Source: Anaerolineae bacterium
GTDB lineage: Bacteria > Chloroflexota > Anaerolineae > Promineifilales > Promineifilaceae
Assembly: GCA_028277515.1 (NCBI GenBank)
Contig: JANQGC010000374.1
Span: forward strand, 1 to 10,212
Reading direction: 5' to 3'
Length of the DNA: 10,212 nt
This document shows, one piece after another, positions 1-6,110 of the stretch. Every line of letters begins with the position of its first letter. Position 1 is the first letter of the stretch. Under the pieces are notes generated by a model. The model saw only the letters and a list, made by a program, of their open reading frames with translations. It ran no database searches and was not told the origin of the DNA. A program made the position numbers and the translations under genes.

Positions 1-1
1 T

Positions 2-85
2 TAAATGGGTAAACCTCGTAACCGCGAAATCCATTTCGCGCTCTAGTAACGAGGAATGGAATCCTCGGTTACGTTTACCCATTTA
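2..85. repeat. Nested inverted-repeat element (outer 13-bp arms, two inner hairpins)
   Basis: Perfect 13-bp arms (2-14 and 73-85, TAAATGGGTAAAC and its complement) enclose two further hairpins: 23-30 with 33-40 (CGCGAAAT/ATTTCGCG), and 46-54 with 63-72 (GTAACGAGG/CCTCGGTTAC, one bulged G). Segment 14-22 (CCTCGTAAC) also complements 46-54 at 8 of 9 positions, so 46-54 has two competing partners. The element could be an extragenic palindromic repeat, the end of a mobile element, or a structured RNA from a gene left of the window. No copy was seen elsewhere in the window. The pairing is read directly; the function is unknown. Confidence 0.7.
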
Positions 86-150
86 TTTTGTAAAGCTTAT
101 TCAGCAGTTTCACGGCTCTTGAACCTATTCTAATTAATGCGGCTATATAA

Positions 151-210
151 GAGTAAGTGCGCATCCTTAGATGCGCAGCTTTCTTGGACCGGCATCTAGG
201 ATGCCTACTC
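151..210. repeat. Tandem hairpins forming a larger imperfect inverted repeat
   Basis: Two hairpins lie side by side: 158-164/171-177 (TGCGCAT/ATGCGCA, 6-base loop) and 191-196/200-205 (GGCATC/GATGCC, 3-base loop). The whole left part (GAGTAAGTGCGCATCCTTAGATGC, read in short pieces) is also an imperfect complement of 193-210, so one long stem is an alternative fold. It lies downstream of the minus-strand operon, where a transcript end is expected, but no U-run follows either stem on that strand, so it is not a standard intrinsic terminator. Confidence 0.55.
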
Positions 211-278
211 ACAGAATAACCGTATTATTTCATTATTCCTGAAAAGCCGTAACTACATACCTGACCATGTATTCAAAT

Positions 279-848
279 TCAATTCCCTCTTCTTCTGAAG
301 AAGAAAAATAAACCTCCAACGACAATAATAAAGACGGCAAAGATGGCCAGGCCTTTAGGTGGGCCAAAGTCAACAACTTCCGGTTCTTCTGCGGGAGGCA
401 CTTTTGCACCGGACCAATCCACTGCACCACCGCGCGTGTCACTCATATCCGCATCCGTGAAGTCCGCACCTTGCACATTGACGCCAAACCAACTACTTTT
501 TCTGAGATTTGCCTCGCTAAAATCACAGCCCTCGAAATTGGCAGCAGCGAATTTCGCTCCTTCAAACTGCGCTCCTTTGAAATTGGCGCCGGCAAAGTTT
601 GCCGTTGCCAGGCGAGCATCATTTAAAAAAGCCCCGGAAAAATCACATCCTTCAAAATTTCCCGCCACCAGTTTGGCCCCGGAAAGATTGCTGCCTTGAA
701 GGTCTGCATCGGCCATGTTCACGGCGGCAATAGTTATCCCTTCAAGATCCAAACCGCTTAAATCAAAACCTGACAAATCTCTTTCCTGGGAAAGCGCTTC
801 AGTCACTTCTTCTTTTGTCGCTAACTTTGTCTTCATTTCTTCGCTCAT
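279..848 (-). CDS. Membrane-anchored pentapeptide-repeat protein
   Basis: This 189-residue protein contains about 25 consecutive A(D/N)(L/F)XX-type pentapeptides from roughly residue 23 to 150 (for example ANFAGANFKGAQFEGAKF), the signature of the right-handed quadrilateral beta-helix family. The block NFEGCDFS occurs twice, at 64-71 and 104-111, pointing to internal duplication. A proline/acid-rich linker (151-165) leads to one hydrophobic segment (about 166-184) and a basic RRRGN tail, so it is probably attached to the membrane by its C terminus; which side the helix faces is unclear. The ATG at 848 has a strong Shine-Dalgarno (GAGGTG, 851-856 reversed) that overlaps the upstream gene's stop, so translation is probably coupled to the transporter gene. 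Pentapeptide proteins range from gyrase-protecting DNA mimics to scaffolds. The fold is clear, the function is not, and the genetic link to a transporter suggests a membrane scaffold role. Confidence 0.9.
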   Translation of the reverse strand: MSEEMKTKLATKEEVTEALSQERDLSGFDLSGLDLEGITIAAVNMADADLQGSNLSGAKLVAGNFEGCDFSGAFLNDARLATANFAGANFKGAQFEGAKFAAANFEGCDFSEANLRKSSWFGVNVQGADFTDADMSDTRGGAVDWSGAKVPPAEEPEVVDFGPPKGLAIFAVFIIVVGGLFFFFRRRGN

Positions 849-856
849 GGTTCACC

Positions 857-3800
857 TCAATAATTAATTTCCCGGCCCAAAGCCATTAGAGCCATGGACA
901 ACGCGCGCCCAACCTGCCCTAATTTTTCTTCAGAAATACGGTCGGCCGTATCAAACGCCGTTCGCGCATTTTCCTGCCATCCTTCCCAGTACAAGCGGAC
1001 AACGGGCGCCTCTTGGCCGCTTGAATCTTGCGATGGATTGACATCATCATAAATCAAACTAATATCAATTTCCTCTTCCGATCGCAGTGGATCGCCACCT
1101 GTTTGGCGCACGGCCGATTCAAACACATCAGCCAGGCGCAAACTGCCCGAGGAGGAAACCTCCACCCGATCACCTGTGCCGTCGCCAACCCCGCGCAGAT
1201 GAACAATCGCCACCGGTTCAAAGCGGCCGGCGAACCCGGTCTTGGCCTGTAAAAAGCGTTTTACTTCCGGATCAAACACCGGTTCTCCGCCATCCAATCC
1301 CTCACCGCTGTAAGCAATGAAGAGATAGGATCGCCTTGGCTGGTAATCTGCATTCTTAATTGCCCGCGCCGCCTCCAACATCACCGCCACGCCGGAGGCA
1401 TTGTCGTTAGCCGCCCCCCAGATTTGGCCATCCGGTCCCACGGGTGGACTATCATATTGGGCCATGACGATAACCATTTCCCTATCCAGGCAGTCGGCGC
1501 ATCCTTCATAGCCAAACTCACCAGGGATATAACCGATCACATGCAGCACCGGCCAACTTTCTTCCGGCACTCCTTCAACTTCAAATTGAACATTGACCGG
1601 CAGCGCCTCATGCCATAATCCTTCCGGTTCCAACCCTTCAAACTGCCGCCGCAGGTCATCAACACTCAACCCGGAGGAAGAAAGCAAGCGATCGGCCGTT
1701 TCTTCGGAAATCCACAATGAGGGCGTCTCTTCCCCCTCCATCTCCAGGGTAAATATATTCATACTGGCTCCCGATCGGTTGGACATCGTGAACCGCTTGC
1801 CCAGCTTGTCCGGATCATCCGTGACAACCAGCAGACCGTCTTTTTCTACTCCGGATAATATCGCCCCATCTTGCTCATCAAGCGCCAGGAGCGTGTCACC
1901 GGAAAAATCTTCGCGGTTCAGGGTAATAAACGACGTGCCGAAACCACCTCCGCTGCGCTGCACAGGATCACCCAGGCCAACCACACGCACCTGGCCGGAC
2001 GCCTCGCCTGAGCTGATGTTCCGGCCCGGATACACGGCGAAATCCTCGCCGAAAACAAGCTCCTCTCCACCATCATTGATAATGAACGTCGGCTCTGATA
2101 GGACACGGCCGAAGGTATGCTCCCGTTCCTGGAAGAGCGTGCCGCCTTGCCCGCCGTCCTGCAAGCCTATAGCATCCATCTGTTCGGCGATGTATTGAGC
2201 GGCCAGGGCCTGCCCTTCCTGGCCCAATGCCCGGCCATCAAAGGTTGGATCGGTTAAGGCTTGAACATGCGCCATCGCTTGTTGTTCATCAAAAATTTGC
2301 GCCTGTTCGCGATAGAATGGGGTTGCTCCGCTGTTGTTCTGGAACCAGTTAAAGAACAAGATGCCGGCCAGGACGGCCGCGATTGAATAACGGTTGATGA
2401 AACGGCCGATCACCAGGTGGCCTGACTCCACCGCCCGGCGCACCCCTTCCCCAAACAAATTAAAGGCGAAAATCGCCAGGAAAAATGCGGCCATCGTATA
2501 GAAGGCGGTCCAGGGATAAGGCCGGGCCTGGTAGCGGATATTGCTCAATAAAGCACCCCACTCCGGCACATCCGAAAACAACTGTGGTGGAATCCCAGGC
2601 AATTCAATCATCGAACCGCCGCCCAGGAAAATACTCAAAAATCCTAGCTCACCGAGCAGCATCAATACCGCACCCATTTCCAGGGCAATCAATGAAACGA
2701 GCGAGCCAAACAAATTGGGCATGATATGGGAATTCAAAATGCGTGGGGTTCCCGCCCCGGAGGCCACCGCGCTTTCCACAAATTGTTCGCCGCGCAGGGC
2801 AGTGACCTTGCTACGTACAAACTGCATAATCTCTCCCCAGCCGATGAAGCCCAGGGCGATCAAAAAGGTGGACATCCCCTGGCGGATACCAACGGCCAGA
2901 ATCAAAATCATGGCCAGCAATAAATGGGGAAAGGCGGCGATTATCTCTGCCAGGCCGAGGATGATGCGGTCTGATCTACCACCATTATTCCAACCGGCAA
3001 TCGCACCCAGCAGGACCCCAAGCACAAAGCGCGCCACCACGACCACAATAACCAACAAAATTGTCTGCTGCGCCCCGGAGAGAATCAGGCTTTGCATATC
3101 CCGGCCTAAAGCATCCGTGCCCCAGGGATAAGTTTCACTTGGTGGCAGCGGCGGCCGTGTCAACTGGCCATCAACTGTCACCAAGCCCTGCGTTGTATAT
3201 GGATTGTGGGGGGATAGCGACGGTCCAAATATTACGATCACCACCAGGACCAGGAGCAGCAGCGCACCGATGGTAAACGGCCGATTGTGCCTTAAGGCCA
3301 CCCAGATAGATCGGGTCCCAATATATGGTTCGTCGAGATTGTTCTCCTTGGCCTCTACTACCAGCTCCTTTTGATCCGACTCAACACGCTTCTCGCGCTG
3401 TTTCTTTACCCAGCGGGTCAGACGGTTATCGAGGATGACCTCACCAATATCGCCCCCAATGGATCGCAGAGAGTCGAGGACGCTACTCTTTCCCTTATCT
3501 ACAATGTGCGCAGGCGGGTCCCAAAGACGTGGATCAATCAGGCGGTAGCTAATTTCCAGAATGAGATTAACAATTACAATCAACAAGCCCAGGAGAAGGA
3601 TAAAAGTAACCGTTAAATTGTCATCCCGAGTGGCGATGCTGCGCAGCAGCGTGAAACCAGCACCAGGCCAGCCAAAATATAGCTCGACAACGGCCAGACT
3701 GGACAGGGCAAAACGGAAGGAGATGCCGATAACTGTTAAGATAGGGATAGCTGCGTTGCGCATCACATGGGACCAGGTGACCTGGTAGCCACGCAGTCCT

Positions 3801-4513
3801 TTGGCATGAGCCGTGCGCACATAATCCTGGTTGAGCACGTCTTTCAATGTGACAAAAGAAACCCGGGTGATCTGCGCCAACGGCCGTGCAGCCAGCACAA
3901 TCACGGGTAAAATCAGATGCTTATCCCAGCCAAAACCACCAACAGGGAGAACCGCTGTCCCCGACCAGGCCGTGTACCTGGTCACAGCCCATTGCAACAA
4001 AAAGGCAGCAAAAAAACTGGGTACAGAAACCCCGATGATCGTCGCCAAAATAATGCCTAGCGACCGTTTAGAGCCACTGCGCGCGGCGCGCATACCCAGC
4101 AGGATGCCAAAAAAAGTGGCCGTAAAGAGGGAAATTGCCAGCAAGCCCAGGCTGCGGCTCATCCGCTCGACTATCACTTCGCCCATCGGCCGCGGCCGAA
4201 CATCACTGCTGGCCGCCGTGGACATCCCTAAATCCCCTTGTAGCAGACGGCCGATATAGGCCGTTGTATCAACCACCGCCTCCTGAATCGAGTTCCCAAA
4301 GCTGCTGCCGCCGACCATTTCCAGGCCGAAGTAAGTTAAGAAGATGACGAAAAACAGAATGATCGCGCTATACAGCAGGCGCCGGCCGAGGAAAATCAGA
4401 AATTGAGCGGCCGCTCCCCAATTTCTTGTGCTGCCAGCTACTTGCTCTCGCGGTCCAGGTTCGCCAGACCGGGGCAATCGTTCTTCAAAATCCGAATATC
4501 CAATATCTGCCAT
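857..4513 (-). CDS. Fused DppB-DppC-type ABC permease with extracytoplasmic M28-like domain
   Basis: This 1218-residue protein carries both permease halves of a peptide/nickel-type ABC transporter. Residues ~35-330 form a DppB-like domain with its ATPase-coupling EAA loop at ~225-258 (DYVRTAHAKGL). After a charged cytoplasmic linker (335-400), residues ~405-695 form a DppC-like domain with the family motif YPWGTDALGRDMQS (462-475) and an EAA loop at ~577-610. An extra helix (~709-724), preceded by basic residues, places residues ~730-1218 outside the cytoplasm. That part resembles M28 zinc aminopeptidases: QYDS 1019-1022, NDNASG 1036-1041, YSGEG 1068-1072. Against the M28 consensus, however, the first His is Gln1019, the second Glu of EE is Gly1072, the later Asp is Arg1107 and the last His is Arg1184; only Asp1021, Asp1037 and Glu1071 remain. 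Zinc catalysis is therefore unlikely, and a substrate-capturing or structural role is inferred. The frame is uninterrupted, the ATG has GGAG 10 bases upstream, and no partner ATPase lies nearby. Confidence 0.92.
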   Translation of the reverse strand: MADIGYSDFEERLPRSGEPGPREQVAGSTRNWGAAAQFLIFLGRRLLYSAIILFFVIFLTYFGLEMVGGSSFGNSIQEAVVDTTAYIGRLLQGDLGMSTAASSDVRPRPMGEVIVERMSRSLGLLAISLFTATFFGILLGMRAARSGSKRSLGIILATIIGVSVPSFFAAFLLQWAVTRYTAWSGTAVLPVGGFGWDKHLILPVIVLAARPLAQITRVSFVTLKDVLNQDYVRTAHAKGLRGYQVTWSHVMRNAAIPILTVIGISFRFALSSLAVVELYFGWPGAGFTLLRSIATRDDNLTVTFILLLGLLIVIVNLILEISYRLIDPRLWDPPAHIVDKGKSSVLDSLRSIGGDIGEVILDNRLTRWVKKQREKRVESDQKELVVEAKENNLDEPYIGTRSIWVALRHNRPFTIGALLLLVLVVIVIFGPSLSPHNPYTTQGLVTVDGQLTRPPLPPSETYPWGTDALGRDMQSLILSGAQQTILLVIVVVVARFVLGVLLGAIAGWNNGGRSDRIILGLAEIIAAFPHLLLAMILILAVGIRQGMSTFLIALGFIGWGEIMQFVRSKVTALRGEQFVESAVASGAGTPRILNSHIMPNLFGSLVSLIALEMGAVLMLLGELGFLSIFLGGGSMIELPGIPPQLFSDVPEWGALLSNIRYQARPYPWTAFYTMAAFFLAIFAFNLFGEGVRRAVESGHLVIGRFINRYSIAAVLAGILFFNWFQNNSGATPFYREQAQIFDEQQAMAHVQALTDPTFDGRALGQEGQALAAQYIAEQMDAIGLQDGGQGGTLFQEREHTFGRVLSEPTFIINDGGEELVFGEDFAVYPGRNISSGEASGQVRVVGLGDPVQRSGGGFGTSFITLNREDFSGDTLLALDEQDGAILSGVEKDGLLVVTDDPDKLGKRFTMSNRSGASMNIFTLEMEGEETPSLWISEETADRLLSSSGLSVDDLRRQFEGLEPEGLWHEALPVNVQFEVEGVPEESWPVLHVIGYIPGEFGYEGCADCLDREMVIVMAQYDSPPVGPDGQIWGAANDNASGVAVMLEAARAIKNADYQPRRSYLFIAYSGEGLDGGEPVFDPEVKRFLQAKTGFAGRFEPVAIVHLRGVGDGTGDRVEVSSSGSLRLADVFESAVRQTGGDPLRSEEEIDISLIYDDVNPSQDSSGQEAPVVRLYWEGWQENARTAFDTADRISEEKLGQVGRALSMALMALGREINY

Positions 4514-4530
4514 GAATGTTTGACTCCAGA

Positions 4531-4546
4531 AAGGTAATTATACCTT
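4531..4546. promoter_or_regulatory. Palindrome over the minus-strand -10 box, possible operator
   Basis: AAGGTA-ATTA-TACCTT is a perfect inverted repeat with 6-bp arms and a 4-bp centre. It contains the TATAAT box, the position expected for a repressor operator. No regulator gene is present in the window, so binding is inferred from position and symmetry only. Confidence 0.35.
4537..4542 (-). promoter_or_regulatory. -10 box (TATAAT) of the minus-strand operon
   Basis: A consensus TATAAT reads leftward at 4542-4537, giving a leader of roughly 17 nucleotides before the ATG at 4513. The ribosome site GGAG lies at 4527-4524. No good -35 hexamer is visible at 16-18 bases upstream, so an activator or extended contacts may be needed. 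Confidence 0.5.
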
Positions 4547-4580
4547 CTCTGCAATATCCATGAAACACATCCTAGAATTT

Positions 4581-4590
4581 CCAATATTGG
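4581..4590. repeat. 10-bp perfect palindrome CCAATATTGG
   Basis: This self-complementary decamer lies midway in the divergent intergenic region, between the -10 element of the minus operon and the candidate promoter of the plus operon. That is a plausible place for a shared regulator. Short AT-rich palindromes also arise by chance, so confidence in any function is low. Confidence 0.3.
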
Positions 4591-4594
4591 TTTG

Positions 4595-4623
4595 TTGCGT
4601 TTTGCTCAATATGTGGATACAAT
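4595..4623 (+). promoter_or_regulatory. Candidate sigma-70-type promoter of the transporter operon
   Basis: TTGCGT (4595-4600) and TACAAT (4618-4623) are separated by exactly 17 bases; the -10 matches consensus at 5 of 6 positions and the -35 at 3 of 6. It would give a leader of about 110 nucleotides before the ATG at 4742, long enough to hold the inverted repeat at 4637-4664. Confidence 0.4.
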
Positions 4624-4636
4624 AACCATATTGTGA

Positions 4637-4664
4637 ACACAGCTCCGTGAGAATTGTGCTGTGT
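4637..4664 (+). repeat. Inverted repeat in the 5' leader of the plus operon
   Basis: ACACAGC (4637-4643) and GCTGTGT (4658-4664) form perfect 7-bp arms around a 14-base spacer, just after the candidate promoter. It could be an operator centred near the transcript start or a hairpin in the leader. No U-run follows, so it does not look like a terminator. Confidence 0.4.
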
Positions 4665-4727
4665 GATGTGTTAGATTTCGTCGTGGAGTAGGTAATCTTG
4701 CGACCGTTTGCGAGTCGTAGGAGTAGT

Positions 4728-4733
4728 AAGGAG
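4728..4733 (+). promoter_or_regulatory. Ribosome binding site of the solute-binding lipoprotein
   Basis: AAGGAG lies eight bases before the ATG at 4742, close to optimal spacing. It fixes the start that yields an intact lipoprotein signal peptide. Confidence 0.75.
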
Positions 4734-4741
4734 AACCTCTG

Positions 4742-6055
4742 ATGAGTAAATATCTCAGTATTAGACGTCTGATAGTGATTATTATGCTGTCCGGTCTGCT
4801 TCTGGCAGCCTGTACATCAGTACCCGAAGATGAATCTGAAGAAGCCAACGAGGCTCCTGCTCCTGCAACAGAAGAAAATGTAGCAGAAGAGGAAATGGAG
4901 GAGGATCAAGAGCCTGAGGCGACGATGGAAGAAAGCGAAACGGAAACTACTTCACCGATCGATCAGTTTCCTACCGATGTCCAGCCACTCCTCCAAGATG
5001 TTTCCCCTGAGTTAGTGGAGTTGCTGTGGCAAGTTCGGCAACAAGGCCCAGACGACCTGATATGGGTTGACTTTGGGGGAGAGCTTCATGAGGCGGCCCG
5101 CAGAGCATATCTTGAGGACTGGGAACAAATAACCGGTTGGACCGTGGTTCAAACGTCGCCCGGCACAGGTCCGGCTTTGGCAAACCTCCAGGCACAGGTC
5201 GAATCTGGCAATCCTGAATGGGATGTCTTCGCGATTCTCAATTATGGCAGCGCGAGCAGCCTGGCTGCTGAAGGTAATTTCGCAGCAATGGACCTCTCGC
5301 TGTTCCCAATCGATCAGTTTCCGGAGAGCTCGCGCTATGATCCACAGGGATATTGGGTCAACTGGACTGATTTTGGAATCGTTTTGACCTGGAATACCGA
5401 AGCCTTTCCAGAGGATCGACAGCCCGAATCGGCGCTGGACATCTTTGATCTGGAAACGTACCCTGGCAAACGGTGCCTTTTCAATTTTGTTCAGTCAAGT
5501 GGAAATCTCGAATTAGCCCTGCTAGATGACGGTGTTCCGTTTGATGAGGTTTATGAGACTCTCTCTACGGACGAGGGCGTGCAGCGCGCCCTAGACAAGC
5601 TGGAGACTATTTATGATGAAACAGTGTTTGTGAGCAGTGGGGCGGACTCAATACAATTCCCGCTTGATGGGCAATGCGACATGTCTATTACATTCAGTGG
5701 TCGGCCAGCCTTACGCCTGCTTGACGAACCAACCCTACCACTTGACATGACCTGGGATGATGGTCTCATTTCTGGCGGTCCTATAGCAGTCGTCGAAGGC
5801 ACCTCCCATTTTGAGGCTGCCCAATCCGTCGTAGCATTTGCTCTGCAGCCGGCGAATAATTGCACTTTCTTGAATGAGACTGCGTATGGCGTTATCATGA
5901 CAGGACCGCTCTTCCCCGACTGCATGACCGATTTTGCGCAGCGGTTTGGCCCTAACCTCGAGATAATCAGTGGTGTTCAAAATGGGGAGTTTTACTTCGA
6001 GGAGGGAGAACGATTGAACGAAGCCTGGACTGCTTGGCAAACAGCGGCGCGCTGA
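4742..6055 (+). CDS. ABC transporter solute-binding lipoprotein, PotD/spermidine-putrescine family-like
   Basis: This 437-residue protein starts with a basic n-region and hydrophobic core ending in the lipobox LAAC (21-24), so Cys24 should be lipidated and the protein tethered outside the membrane. Residues 28-70 are a low-complexity acidic Glu/Pro/Ala spacer, a style common in Chloroflexota binding proteins. The ligand-binding region (~105-437) resembles the PotD/PotF class (COG0687 type): a start like IWVDFGGELHEAARRAY, then WVNWTDFGIVLTWNTEAF (206-223) and ETYPGKRCLFNF (238-249). It has four cysteines after the lipid-attached one (245, 312, 374, 394), possibly two disulfides. PIDQFP occurs at 72-77 and 189-194. 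It heads an operon with a matching ATPase and two permeases, which supports importer function. The ligand cannot be deduced; the Pot family also includes thiamine, iron and other solute binders. Confidence 0.9.
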   Translation: MSKYLSIRRLIVIIMLSGLLLAACTSVPEDESEEANEAPAPATEENVAEEEMEEDQEPEATMEESETETTSPIDQFPTDVQPLLQDVSPELVELLWQVRQQGPDDLIWVDFGGELHEAARRAYLEDWEQITGWTVVQTSPGTGPALANLQAQVESGNPEWDVFAILNYGSASSLAAEGNFAAMDLSLFPIDQFPESSRYDPQGYWVNWTDFGIVLTWNTEAFPEDRQPESALDIFDLETYPGKRCLFNFVQSSGNLELALLDDGVPFDEVYETLSTDEGVQRALDKLETIYDETVFVSSGADSIQFPLDGQCDMSITFSGRPALRLLDEPTLPLDMTWDDGLISGGPIAVVEGTSHFEAAQSVVAFALQPANNCTFLNETAYGVIMTGPLFPDCMTDFAQRFGPNLEIISGVQNGEFYFEEGERLNEAWTAWQTAAR

Positions 6056-6110
6056 GCCGCAATCGGAAAAATACAAAAAAGAAAGGTGTTCGTGTCCGCC
6101 CTACTGTCAT

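Larger units (their letters stand above)
1..278. other. Gene-free region downstream of the minus-strand operon
   Basis: No convincing coding frame was found on either strand. The short open frame on the minus strand starting near 442 lies inside the pentapeptide gene in another frame and shows no protein-like composition. Apart from the two inverted-repeat structures at 2-85 and 151-210, the segment is AT-rich and unremarkable. A gene to the left of base 1 cannot be seen. Confidence 0.6.

Noticed and set aside
2..85. Integron attC recombination site
   Set aside because: The ends do not fit the R'' (RYYYAAC) and R' (GTTRRRY) core sites, and no cassette gene or integrase is seen.
73..90. Rho-independent terminator on the plus strand (stem followed by ATTTATTTTG)
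   Set aside because: The outer stem is separated by a 58-base internal region with its own hairpins and the T-rich stretch is interrupted; without the upstream gene in view a terminator cannot be supported.
2541..3131. Long open frames on the plus strand opposite the fused transporter gene (also 1593-2198 and 3831-4259)
   Set aside because: They are antisense to a gene with clear domains and have Ser/Pro/Arg-rich translations without motifs.
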